A DNA stretch of 44,653 bases from Thermoanaerobaculales bacterium (GTDB lineage Bacteria > Acidobacteriota > Thermoanaerobaculia > Thermoanaerobaculales > Sulfomarinibacteraceae), in NCBI GenBank assembly GCA_029287235.1, contig JARFRM010000108.1, forward strand, positions 1 through 44,653, in the 5' to 3' direction. Of the stretch, positions 8,299 through 16,219 are shown in pieces (positions within the stretch are counted from its first letter, which is position 1; each line of letters opens with the position of its first letter). The notes beneath the pieces were generated by a model. It was given only the letters and a program-made list of their open reading frames with translations. It had not been told where the DNA came from and ran no database searches. The position numbers and the translations under genes were made by a program.

Positions 8299-8832
8299 AT
8301 GCGCAGAGTGTTTCTGGTGATGGCAGCGTGCTGCGTCCTGGTGAGCCCCGCTTTTGCGGGTGGCGGAGTCGATCTGTATGGAGCCTACGGAGAGGTGGTC
8401 GACGGCGACGCAGAGCTCGGCCTCGGTCTCCGTCTCAGCATCGGTGGCGTCCACTGGATGGTTGACATCGGAGTCACCGGTTTCCTGGAGGCGGAAGACG
8501 TCAATATCGGCCCCACAAGCGAAGATTCCGTGACGTATCGCGCGTACGATCTCGGTCTTCGTTACCAGTTCTACCAGGGCCACAAGGTCCGTCCCTATGT
8601 CGGCGCTGGTATGAGCTTTGCGCAGGTCAACGCGATCGACACCAGAGTCGACAGCGGAGTGGGTTTGTATGGCCTGGGCGGGATCCGTTTCGGCAAGCCG
8701 CAAGGGATCAACTTCATGGCCGAGCTGATCTATCGCTGGACCAAGGTTCAGGCCAGATATGATCTCACCAACGAAAAAGAGGTCAGCGTCGGCGGGCTCG
8801 CCCTCCAGGCGGGAATCTCGTTCGCATTCTGA
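8299..8832 (+). CDS. outer-membrane beta-barrel protein (OmpA/OmpW-like porin fold)
   Basis: This 177-residue protein starts with a clear Sec signal (FLVMAACCVLVSPAFA, cleavage after residue 20). It then shows alternating hydrophobic and polar strands: GVDLYGAYGEVV, YRAYDLGLRYQFYQG, VRPYVGAGMSFAQV, GLYGLGGIRFGK and MAELIYRWTKVQARY. It ends with phenylalanine (AGISFAF), the usual signal for assembly by the BAM complex. Eight strands would fit this size. The start is ATG 8299, because GGAGG (8289-8293) lies five bases upstream; an upstream in-frame GTG is less likely. No ligand can be named. It appears to be a separate transcription unit. Confidence 0.82.
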   Translation: MRRVFLVMAACCVLVSPAFAGGGVDLYGAYGEVVDGDAELGLGLRLSIGGVHWMVDIGVTGFLEAEDVNIGPTSEDSVTYRAYDLGLRYQFYQGHKVRPYVGAGMSFAQVNAIDTRVDSGVGLYGLGGIRFGKPQGINFMAELIYRWTKVQARYDLTNEKEVSVGGLALQAGISFAF

Positions 8833-8933
8833 GTTCGTCCCGGCATGGCCCGGGGCGCCGACGCGTCTGATTCACTCTCGGGCGACGGGGTATGCCGGGT
8901 TCAACGCGCGGTATCTGATTCTGCGGTCCGGTG

Positions 8934-8967
8934 AGCCGACCGGCCATGCGGCTATTTCCCTTTTTTT
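8934..8967 (+). terminator. possible weak intrinsic terminator
   Basis: A 5-bp stem AGCCG/CGGCT (8934-8938 and 8949-8953) with a GC-rich loop precedes a seven-T run at 8961-8967. The T-run starts 7 bases after the stem, so efficiency is doubtful. It sits between the barrel gene and argS. Confidence 0.4.
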
Positions 8968-9040
8968 GCCGTCGCTTTCGCTTCAACGCGAAAACGGCGG
9001 CCCAGAAGGATCAGAATGACCGGTCGACGAAGGAGTCCCG

Positions 9041-11209
9041 ATGCCCCTGAACGATATCCGAAATCGTGCGGCTGCCGCCCTGGCTGCCGCCGTCGAGGCC
9101 GAGTTCGACCATGCGCCCGACGAGGTGGTGCTCGAGGTCGCCCCCCGGCGAGACCTCGGTGACCTCGCCTGGCCCGGCGCACTGCCCCTGGCCAAGGTTC
9201 TCAAACGCGCGCCACGGCAGATCGCCGAAGCCGTCGCGGCGCGCGTCGAATGGCCTGCGGAAATCGTCAGGGTCGAGATTGCGGGCCCCGGTTTTCTCAA
9301 TCTGTGGCTCGACCGCAACATGGTCCTCTCGGGCTTGCTTCTCAACGAGCGGAGCCACGATGAGGACAACGCGGAGAAGACCGTTGTCGAGCACACCAAC
9401 ATCAACCCGAACAAGGCCGCGCACATCGGCCATCTGCGGAATGCTGTCCTCGGTGATGTCCTGGTCAGGTGTCTCCGTCATCTCGAGAACGAGGTTGAAA
9501 CCCAGAACTACATCGACGACACCGGTGTTCAGGTGGCCGATGTCGTTGTCGGTCTGCTCTATCTTCCGGAAGCGGTCATTGCCGAGTGCCTGGGCGTGGA
9601 GACGGTGCGGAGGGATGAGCTCATCGATCGGGCTCTCGCCCTCGATCCGGGTGGGGTTCCCGCGGCCTCGACCTCCGATTTCGACGATTTCTGCTGGGCT
9701 CTCTACCCGCTGGTGACGGCCCGCTATGCCGAGGACGAAGCGTTCAAGGCGCACCGGGCCGAGATACTTCACGCCGTCGAATCGGGAGAAGGTGGTCTCG
9801 AGCTCGATCAGGCCCTGCAGCTGCTCCGTGGCGCGGTCATCGCCGGGGAGGCCGTTCCGCCGCGGGCAATCGAGCGGCTGGCCGAAGCGGTGGCCGACGC
9901 CAATATGCGTTGCCATCTCGCCACGATGGCGAGGCTCGGGGTCGGCTACGATGTCCTACCGCACGAATCCGACATTCTCCATCTCGGGTTCTGGCAGCGC
10001 GCCTTCGAATTGCTCGAGGCGTCGGGTGCGATCAGGCTCGAGTCCGAGGGAAAGAACGCCGGTTGCTGGGTGATGTCCCTCGCCGACAGCCCCGAGTTCG
10101 CCGATATGGACGACCCTGACAAGATCCTCTTACGCTCAAACGGTACAGTCACCTACACCGGCAAGGACATCGCGTACCAGCTGTGGAAGTTCGGCCTCCT
10201 CATCGACTCCGATGGGTCGCGGCACGATTTCGGCTACCGACAGTACGCCGATTGGAGCCAGGAAGCCGCGGCGGCGCCGGTCAGCTATGGCGACGGCGCT
10301 CATCGGTTGGCATCGACCTCCTCCGATCCTTCCGAGCGGCTGGAGGGGAGCACTTTCGGCGCTGCTTCCCGGGTCTACAACGTGATCGATGTTCGCCAAT
10401 CCTATCCTCAGAAAGTCGTCAAGGAAGCTGTCCGGGTGCTCGGCCACCCGCAGGCGGCCGATGCCTCGATTCACTTCGCTTACGAGATGGTGGCATTGAC
10501 CCCGGCGGCGGTGCGGGTGATCGAGGAGCGCAGCGGCACGTCGTTCGGTCTCAGTGATGAGGAGTTGGACAAGGCCTACATCGAGATGTCCGGTCGGCGG
10601 GGGATCGGTGTCCGTGCCGACGAGTTCCTCGATGTCCTCGTCGACGCCGCCGAGGACGCCATCGTCGATCGACTCCAGGGCGGTGGGGCGCCCGTCGATG
10701 TGGCCGACAGGGCGAGCGCCATCGCCGTCGGTGCACTGCGCTACCTGATGGCGAGACAGTCTCGCAACCGCGTCCTCGCCTTTGACTTCGACGAGGCCCT
10801 CGCGTTCGAGGGCGATACCGGGCCCTACCTCCAGTACTCGGCGGTGCGGGCGAGCAAGATCTTCAGCAAGCTCATGGAACGGCGAGGCGAAGGCCGCTTC
10901 GGGGGCGACGAGCTGGACAAACTCGGCGACATCGAGATTCCCGACGATCTCTGGGGCCTGGTTTTCGAGTGCGCTCGACGGCGTGACGTGGTCGAGCAGA
11001 GTGTCGCCAATCTGGAGTTTTCGCTCCTCGCCCAACACGTTCACAATCTCGCCCAGATCTTCCACCGCCTGTACCACTCGAACCCGGTCGTCCCGGAGAA
11101 GGACGCGACTCTGCGGGCCCTTCGCCGAGCCGTTTTCACCCTCTTTGATGATGAGATGCACGTGCTGCTCGAGGAGCTTCTCGGGATTCCTATACCCGAG
11201 GAAATGTAG
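9041..11209 (+). CDS. argS: arginyl-tRNA synthetase
   Basis: This class I synthetase charges tRNA-Arg. The N-terminal Add1-like domain (first 110 residues) precedes the HIGH signature in NKAAHIGHLRNAVLGD near residue 128. The catalytic fold continues through TVTYTGKDIAYQLWKFG, and a C-terminal helical anticodon-binding domain holds FEGDTGPYLQYSAVRASKI and AQIFHRLYHSNPV. At 722 residues it is well above the usual 550-590, with extra sequence in the catalytic domain (about residues 185-260 and 390-450). The KMSK loop is replaced by EMSGRRGIGV near 515. Loss of canonical KMSK is known among arginyl-tRNA synthetases. AAGGAG at 9030-9035 supports the start. Confidence 0.95.
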   Translation: MPLNDIRNRAAAALAAAVEAEFDHAPDEVVLEVAPRRDLGDLAWPGALPLAKVLKRAPRQIAEAVAARVEWPAEIVRVEIAGPGFLNLWLDRNMVLSGLLLNERSHDEDNAEKTVVEHTNINPNKAAHIGHLRNAVLGDVLVRCLRHLENEVETQNYIDDTGVQVADVVVGLLYLPEAVIAECLGVETVRRDELIDRALALDPGGVPAASTSDFDDFCWALYPLVTARYAEDEAFKAHRAEILHAVESGEGGLELDQALQLLRGAVIAGEAVPPRAIERLAEAVADANMRCHLATMARLGVGYDVLPHESDILHLGFWQRAFELLEASGAIRLESEGKNAGCWVMSLADSPEFADMDDPDKILLRSNGTVTYTGKDIAYQLWKFGLLIDSDGSRHDFGYRQYADWSQEAAAAPVSYGDGAHRLASTSSDPSERLEGSTFGAASRVYNVIDVRQSYPQKVVKEAVRVLGHPQAADASIHFAYEMVALTPAAVRVIEERSGTSFGLSDEELDKAYIEMSGRRGIGVRADEFLDVLVDAAEDAIVDRLQGGGAPVDVADRASAIAVGALRYLMARQSRNRVLAFDFDEALAFEGDTGPYLQYSAVRASKIFSKLMERRGEGRFGGDELDKLGDIEIPDDLWGLVFECARRRDVVEQSVANLEFSLLAQHVHNLAQIFHRLYHSNPVVPEKDATLRALRRAVFTLFDDEMHVLLEELLGIPIPEEM

Positions 11210-11221
11210 GGCTGCCGTAGG

Positions 11222-11320
11222 GTAAAACGCGAAGGCGCAAGGGGCGCCAAGGCGTCGCATCCATCGTTCGGAAAACCGCAAGGACGCGAAGGACGCGAGG
11301 ACATCGGATAGCCATCGCAG
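11222..11320. repeat. CGCAAAG-type intergenic repeat, copy 1
   Basis: The segment reads as loosely repeated (A)CGCGAAGG/CGCAAGG units. From 11275 to 11305 it matches 20035-20065 closely, differing only at a few purines, and both copies are followed by CATCGCAG (11313-11320; 20084-20091). Two well-separated gaps therefore share this element. Related CGCAAAG-rich sequences are, from memory, common in genome gaps of several phyla. Confidence 0.75.
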
Positions 11321-11397
11321 TTGAGAGTGGACGAGGTGGGCCTTGGAAGGTGTCGAACTTCGTGGCGCCGCGCTTCCGACGGGTAGGTGTCTGAAGG

Positions 11398-11475
11398 GCA
11401 GGCTGGAAGCCCGCCCCCACAACCATTGCAGACCAGGTTATTGAGGCGGCTTTGTGGAGCAGGCTTCCAGCCTGC
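11398..11475. repeat. inverted repeat with GGCTGGAAGCC core
   Basis: The left arm (11398-11422, core GCAGGCTGGAAGCC) and right arm (11452-11475, core GGCTTCCAGCCTGC) are near-perfect reverse complements for about 24 bases, around a 29-base loop. It could form a stable stem in RNA or be a small palindromic mobile element. It is not followed by a T-run. Confidence 0.75.
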
Positions 11476-11509
11476 TTATCTGGGTGATCACGCCAGAGGA
11501 CAGGCGAGG

Positions 11510-11640
11510 TCACGGCTTGGGGTGGAGGAGGCGCCATGTGAGGGCTCGGACCTGGTCGAAGAGGTCGAGAGCGGATTCGCCCCTGGATCGATTGATGGTG
11601 CCGGTTTCGATCAGGAGAAGAAGATGGATTGGCAGCGGCC
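11510..11640 (-). pseudogene. possible C-terminal gene remnant
   Basis: On the minus strand this interval reads HLLLLIETGTINRSRG, then ESALDLFDQVRALTWRLLHP, and stops. Codon third positions are strongly GC-biased, as in true genes here, and the residue mix is protein-like. No start or ribosome binding site precedes it and the frame runs into the next gene's promoter region. It may be a decayed gene tail or chance. Confidence 0.28.
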
Positions 11641-11689
11641 GCGCCTCGCGCCGCGCATGCTCCCTGTATGATTGTCTGTGGATGGAGTT

Positions 11690-12163
11690 ATGAAAGACGA
11701 TCAGATCAGTAGCCTCTTCGGGCGTCTCACGAAGCAGATTCTCGGGCTCATCGCCACGACCGACGATCCGGTGGCGCACCGGGTGACTGCGGTTGCGCTC
11801 CTGCACCACAAGGTGCCCGGCGTCTCATGGACGGGTTTTTATTTTCTTCGAGGGGAAGAGTTGGTGGTCGAGGCCTATCAGGGTCCGGTCGCATGCCTGG
11901 TCCTCGAGCGCCACATGGGGGTCTGTTGGGCGGGGATCGACCGCAACGAAGCCCTCCTGGTGGATAACGTGGAGGCGTTTCCGGGCCACATCGCCTGCGA
12001 CACGCGAAGCCGCTCCGAGGTCGTGGTGCCGGTCCGCGACGTCAACGGTCGAGCCATCGGCGTGCTCGACGTGGACTCGCATCATCCGGGTCACTTCACC
12101 GAGGCTCATCGTGAGGGGTATGAGTCCATCGTTCGTCTCCTCGAGGAGCGTTGGTGGAGATAA
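11690..12163 (+). CDS. msrC: free methionine-(R)-sulfoxide reductase (GAF domain)
   Basis: This 157-residue single GAF-domain protein matches the fRMsr/YebR family, which reduces free methionine-(R)-sulfoxide using thioredoxin. The three cysteines of the mechanism are present: C69 (GPVACLVL), C79 (HMGVCWAG) and C103 (PGHIACD). The family phrases SWTGFYFL, FPGHIACDTRSRSEVVVPV and IGVLDVDS are also visible. The start is chosen at ATG 11690 for family length; in-frame TTG 11672 and GTG 11678 are alternatives. A thioredoxin gene lies at 41342-41671 but is not linked. It is followed after 19 bp by a membrane protein gene with no obvious functional tie. Confidence 0.9.
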   Translation: MKDDQISSLFGRLTKQILGLIATTDDPVAHRVTAVALLHHKVPGVSWTGFYFLRGEELVVEAYQGPVACLVLERHMGVCWAGIDRNEALLVDNVEAFPGHIACDTRSRSEVVVPVRDVNGRAIGVLDVDSHHPGHFTEAHREGYESIVRLLEERWWR

Positions 12164-12182
12164 GGGACGACGCCAGTCTGAA

Positions 12183-13775
12183 ATGCAGCGAGTGACTCGA
12201 ATCGTTCGAGCGGCAGCCGCCTCCCTGGGGGCGCTGGCGGCCGTGACTTCGGTCCTCATCGTCTTCAACGTCGCCTCGTTCGGATCGGTGGAACTCCAGC
12301 GACTCCGAGAGCCGACCTTGGTGTTCTGGATCTGTGTTCTTGCCGTGCTTTTACTGCGACCCGATCGATCCGATGCTTGGGCCCGTTGGACCTCGATGGT
12401 CGAAGCGCGGTTCGCCTCACCTCCGGCCTTTGCCGCCATCGCCGGGTTCGGGGGGCTGCTCCTCGTGGCGAGTTCGCTGACCCACCACCTCGCCTTCAAC
12501 ACCTACTCCCACGATCTCGGGATCTATCAGGAAGCGCTGGCCGGGGCCTGGGAGTGGCCGCCTCTTTACTCGAGGTGGCTCGGATCGAGCTTTCTCGGCG
12601 AGCACTTCTCACCGGTCCTCTTCCTCATCGCTCCGCTCTATCGGGCGATGAGTTCGCCGCTCACGCTGGTTCTCCTGCATGCAGTGGTGCTCTGGGTCGG
12701 GGTCTTCCCCCTGGCCGCGGTAGGTCGTGAGCTCGGTCTGACCCGGGCGATCACCAATCTCGTGTGTCTCGTTTATCTCTTCTTCCCGACGGTGGCGCGA
12801 GCCGCCGCCTATCCCTTTCACCACGAGGTTTTCTACCCCGTCGTGCTGATCTCTCTCTATCTCGGTTTCCTGCAGAGAAAGCCGCTGCTGGTGGCTCTTA
12901 TGGTCCTCGCGGCGGTGGCGGTCAAGGAAGATGCCGGGCTCTACCTCGTGGGAATGGGGGTCTTCTTCGGACTCCACCACCGGAGATGGCGGTGGGGGGC
13001 GCCGATCGCGGTGGCGGGGGCGGTCTCGACCGCGGTCGCGGTGGTCTGGATCATTCCCTTCTTCCAGACTGGATCCGCGGGCTATGGATTTCTCGGCCGC
13101 TGGCACGCCTGGATCACGCCGGTGGGTTTCATGGGTGCTGCCGGGGACGTTTTGGCGGCGATCTTCACGGAGGACTTCATCACCGTCATCGCGGCCACGG
13201 TGCTCCTGCCTTTTCGCGGCAGGTGGACCTGGACCGTCGTGGCGATTCCGGTCCTGCTCAACCTCACGAGCTCGACCGCCAATCAGGCTCAGCTCGGTCT
13301 CTACTACGGCGTGCCGGTCGCGGCGACCGCCGCGGTGGCGTCCATGGCCGCCCTGGGGTGCCGCCCGACCTCGCGGGCCGGCGGTCTCAAGCTGGCTGCG
13401 GTCGCGCTGGTGATCAACGTGGCCGCGTTCACCTACCCGTCGATCCCACCGTACAGAGGCGAGGTTCTTGCCGAGCTGCGCCGGATCGACCGGGAGGCGA
13501 CCGTGGCCGCGAGCGCCTCCTTCGACCCGTTGCTCCAGTACATCGAAAGGCGAGAGCTGATCCTTCCCGGAGAGAAGCCGAGCACGGATCTCGTGGTCGT
13601 GCGGACCGATCGCTTCACCTGGCCGCTCGACAGGGACCAGGCGTCGGAGCTCGTCTCTCGCCTCGAGGCAAGCCCCTGGTACGAAGAGCGGTTCCGCCGG
13701 GGTGGGTTTGTCATCTTCGAGCATCGGACGGACAGTGGGGAAGCGATTGACCGTATTTTTGGCTTGGCAAAGTAG
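12183..13775 (+). CDS. DUF2079 polytopic membrane protein
   Basis: This 530-residue integral membrane protein has about 10-12 hydrophobic helices in its first 410 residues and a soluble C-terminal domain of about 110 residues. Signature stretches HHLAFNTYSHDLGIYQEAL and FLGEHFSPVLFLIAPLYR match the DUF2079 family. FPTVARAAAYPFHHEVFYP and VAVKEDAGLYL are further hallmarks. Conserved Asp, His and Glu on periplasmic loops resemble GT-C type lipid-linked sugar transferases, so a glycosyltransferase role is possible but is inference. The start at ATG 12183 gives a Met followed by basic residues ahead of helix 1. It follows msrC closely and may be co-transcribed. Confidence 0.85.
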   Translation: MQRVTRIVRAAAASLGALAAVTSVLIVFNVASFGSVELQRLREPTLVFWICVLAVLLLRPDRSDAWARWTSMVEARFASPPAFAAIAGFGGLLLVASSLTHHLAFNTYSHDLGIYQEALAGAWEWPPLYSRWLGSSFLGEHFSPVLFLIAPLYRAMSSPLTLVLLHAVVLWVGVFPLAAVGRELGLTRAITNLVCLVYLFFPTVARAAAYPFHHEVFYPVVLISLYLGFLQRKPLLVALMVLAAVAVKEDAGLYLVGMGVFFGLHHRRWRWGAPIAVAGAVSTAVAVVWIIPFFQTGSAGYGFLGRWHAWITPVGFMGAAGDVLAAIFTEDFITVIAATVLLPFRGRWTWTVVAIPVLLNLTSSTANQAQLGLYYGVPVAATAAVASMAALGCRPTSRAGGLKLAAVALVINVAAFTYPSIPPYRGEVLAELRRIDREATVAASASFDPLLQYIERRELILPGEKPSTDLVVVRTDRFTWPLDRDQASELVSRLEASPWYEERFRRGGFVIFEHRTDSGEAIDRIFGLAK

Positions 13776-13837
13776 GCGGCGAAGGGTAGGATGCGGGCGC
13801 TGTGCGGGAATTCACAAAGTACCGCCTGGAGGCTTTC

Positions 13838-14818
13838 ATGGCAGGCAATCTTCGAGGTCGTCACTTCGTCAAGCTGCTCGACTTCACCTCGACCGAACTC
13901 CGTGATCTGCTCACGCTCTCGGCCAGCCTCAAGGCCAACAAGAAGGCCGGTTCACGTGGCCGAGCTCTTGCCGGCAAGAGTATCGCGCTGATCTTCGAGA
14001 AGCCCTCGACTCGAACCCGGTGCGCCTTCACCGTCGCCTGTGTCGATGAGGGCGCCCACCCGGAATACTTGGGCAAGGGCGATATCCAGCTCGGCAAGAA
14101 AGAGACCGTCGCCGACACGGCCAGGGTCCTCGGGAGGATGTTCGACGGTATCGAGTTCCGCGGCTTCTCGCATTCGACGGTGGAGATCCTGGCCGAGCAC
14201 GCCGGAGTGCCGGTGTGGAACGGACTGACCGATACCTGGCACCCGACCCAGATCCTCGCCGATCTGCTCACCGTCCAGGAAGAGTTCGGCCGACTCGAAG
14301 GCCTCGCGTTGGCCTATGTGGGGGACGGCCGCAACAATATGGCCAACTCCCTCATGGTGGGCTGCGCCAAGTTCGGGATGGATGTGAGGATCGTGGCGCC
14401 GGAGTCCCTCCACCCGGAACAAGGACTTCTCGAGCAGGTCGAAGCCATCTGTGCCGAGACCGGCGGCGCGGTCACGGTGACCGCCGACGTGGCCGAGGGA
14501 GTGAATCGGGCTCACGCAATCTACGGAGATGTCTGGGCTTCCATGGGCGAGGAGGACAAGATCGCCGAAAGAGCAGCGTTGCTCAAGCCATACAAGATCA
14601 CACCGGAGATGATGGCCGCAACCGGGCGGAGGGAGACGATCTTCCTCCACTGCCTGCCGGCGTTCCACAACCTCGAGACCGAGGTCGCCAGGAAATTCCC
14701 CGAGATCTGCGAGGTCTCGGATGAAGTCTTCGAAGGGCCCCGGTCGAGAGTCTTCGATGAGGCTGAGAACCGCCTCCACACCATCAAGGCCGTGATGGTT
14801 GCAACCCTGGGTCGCTGA
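13838..14818 (+). CDS. argF: ornithine carbamoyltransferase
   Basis: This 326-residue enzyme makes citrulline from ornithine and carbamoyl phosphate in arginine synthesis, or runs in reverse in deiminase pathways. The carbamoyl-phosphate motif STRTR is at residues 57-61, HPTQ at about 135-138, and the ornithine-loop Cys is in HCLP at 271-274. NMANSLM and WASMGEE also fit the OTC rather than the aspartate transcarbamoylase branch. ATG 13838 is preferred because GGAGG (13828-13832) lies five bases upstream; the upstream in-frame GTG at 13802 has no such site. It is followed after 21 bp by the first of two saccharopine dehydrogenase homologues. No arcA or arcC is nearby, so a biosynthetic role is more likely. 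Confidence 0.95.
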   Translation: MAGNLRGRHFVKLLDFTSTELRDLLTLSASLKANKKAGSRGRALAGKSIALIFEKPSTRTRCAFTVACVDEGAHPEYLGKGDIQLGKKETVADTARVLGRMFDGIEFRGFSHSTVEILAEHAGVPVWNGLTDTWHPTQILADLLTVQEEFGRLEGLALAYVGDGRNNMANSLMVGCAKFGMDVRIVAPESLHPEQGLLEQVEAICAETGGAVTVTADVAEGVNRAHAIYGDVWASMGEEDKIAERAALLKPYKITPEMMAATGRRETIFLHCLPAFHNLETEVARKFPEICEVSDEVFEGPRSRVFDEAENRLHTIKAVMVATLGR

Positions 14819-14839
14819 GCTCAGCGGGGTCACACGAAA

Positions 14840-16186
14840 ATGAGACGAATACTGATCCTCGGGGCGGGCCGCTCGGCCCCATATCTCATTCAACGTCTCT
14901 TGGAATCCGCCGCGGTCAACGACTGGCAGGTGACGGTCGCCGATCGTGATCTCGAGTACGCCGAATCCAGGGTCGCCGGTCATCCGAACGGTCGCGCCAT
15001 CGCCCTTGATGCCTCGGACGAGCAGCAGATGGCGGGCTGGATCGGTACCGCAGATGTGGTCGCCAATGTCCTCGCTCCGGTCTTTCAGGGGAGGGTGGCG
15101 CGGCTCTGCGTCGAAGCCGGCGTTCACATGGTGTCGGTCTCCTATCTGCAGAACGAAACCAGAAACCTGGATTCGTGGGCACGCCAAAGGGGTGTTCTCC
15201 TGCTCGCCGAGATGGGTCTCGATCCCGGCATCGACCACATGATGGCCGCCGAAGCTGTACGGGCGACCAACAAAACCGGGGGTATGGTGCGGGCGTTCCG
15301 TTCGTTCGGCAGCGGCGTACCTGCCCCCGACTCGCTGTCGAATCCGCTGCAGTATCTGGTGACCTGGAATCCGTGGAACGTCGCCACCTCGGGTGGGGCA
15401 GGGGCCCAGTACCTGCTCGACGGCCGAATTCGGATCGTGCCCCAGAATCGGCTTTTTCATCACACCTGGCCGGTGGAGGTGGAAGGTGTCGGTCGTCTCG
15501 AGGGCTATCCGAACCGCGATTCGATCTCTTACCTCGAGCACTTCGGTCTCAACGGCGTCCACACCATGATTCGCGGAACCCTCCGCCATCCGGGTTTCTG
15601 CGAAACCTGGTCGAAAGTGGTGAATCTGGGGCTGACCAACGACACCATCCGCATCCAGAATCTCGGTGATCGGTCGCCGCGCGAGGTGGTGGAGATGTTC
15701 CTGCCCATCCCGGTTCCTCCGGACCGGGTGGAGGCTGCGGCCACGCTTTTTCTCGAGCTCAACCCCACCGGACGGCAGATGGACAATCTCCGTTTTCTCG
15801 GCCTCTTCGACGATGAACCGACGAGGTGTGCCGGTGACACGGCGGCCGCGATGTTGTCGCATCTGCTCGAGACCAGGTTGGCCCCGCTGCCCGAGTCGCG
15901 AGACATGGTGACCATCGTCCACGAAATGGAGGTCGAGTTTCCGGAGACCGACCGGGCCCCGGAACGGCAGATCTTCACCATGGTCGAGTATGGCGAGCCG
16001 TTGCGGATGTCGGCCATGGCCAAGACCGTGGGGTTGCCGGCTGCCGTCGCGGTGGAGATGTTGTTGACGGGTGAAATCGAGCTCAGGGGCTGCCTGCTGC
16101 CGAACCATCCCGATATCTGCAAATCGATCCTCGAGCACCTGCGAGTCGAGGGTCTCGAGTTCAAGGAGCGTATCGAGCCGTTGTGA
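14840..16186 (+). CDS. saccharopine dehydrogenase-like protein, divergent paralogue
   Basis: This 448-residue NAD(P)-binding oxidoreductase is homologous to LYS9 saccharopine reductase. The Rossmann loop is ILGAGRSA at residues 6-13, followed by the family block AEMGLDPGIDHMMA. At the substrate region it differs from LYS9: SYCGG is replaced by SFGSG near residue 155, and the Lys and Arg of YKFSWSPRG are replaced in YLVTWNPWN. The later blocks EGYPNRDSISY and RGTLRHPGFCETW are conserved. It has the longer C-terminal part seen in Bacteroidetes-type homologues. The changes suggest altered substrate or loss of the classical reaction. It sits between argF and a second, canonical paralogue. Confidence 0.85.
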   Translation: MRRILILGAGRSAPYLIQRLLESAAVNDWQVTVADRDLEYAESRVAGHPNGRAIALDASDEQQMAGWIGTADVVANVLAPVFQGRVARLCVEAGVHMVSVSYLQNETRNLDSWARQRGVLLLAEMGLDPGIDHMMAAEAVRATNKTGGMVRAFRSFGSGVPAPDSLSNPLQYLVTWNPWNVATSGGAGAQYLLDGRIRIVPQNRLFHHTWPVEVEGVGRLEGYPNRDSISYLEHFGLNGVHTMIRGTLRHPGFCETWSKVVNLGLTNDTIRIQNLGDRSPREVVEMFLPIPVPPDRVEAAATLFLELNPTGRQMDNLRFLGLFDDEPTRCAGDTAAAMLSHLLETRLAPLPESRDMVTIVHEMEVEFPETDRAPERQIFTMVEYGEPLRMSAMAKTVGLPAAVAVEMLLTGEIELRGCLLPNHPDICKSILEHLRVEGLEFKERIEPL

Positions 16187-16219
16187 CATCGACGGCACTG
16201 TCCGTGAAAGGGGATCAGA

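Larger units (their letters stand above)
11210..11689. other. 480-bp gap made of intergenic repeats and a possible gene remnant
   Basis: Past argS the gap holds two GC-rich blocks of the CGCAAAG-type short repeat (about 11222-11255 and 11275-11320) and a hairpin-forming element (11398-11475). Then comes a minus-strand stretch (11510-11640) that reads like the C-terminal end of a protein. I see no intact gene. A TATGAT hexamer (11667-11672) may be the -10 of the following gene. Confidence 0.6.
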
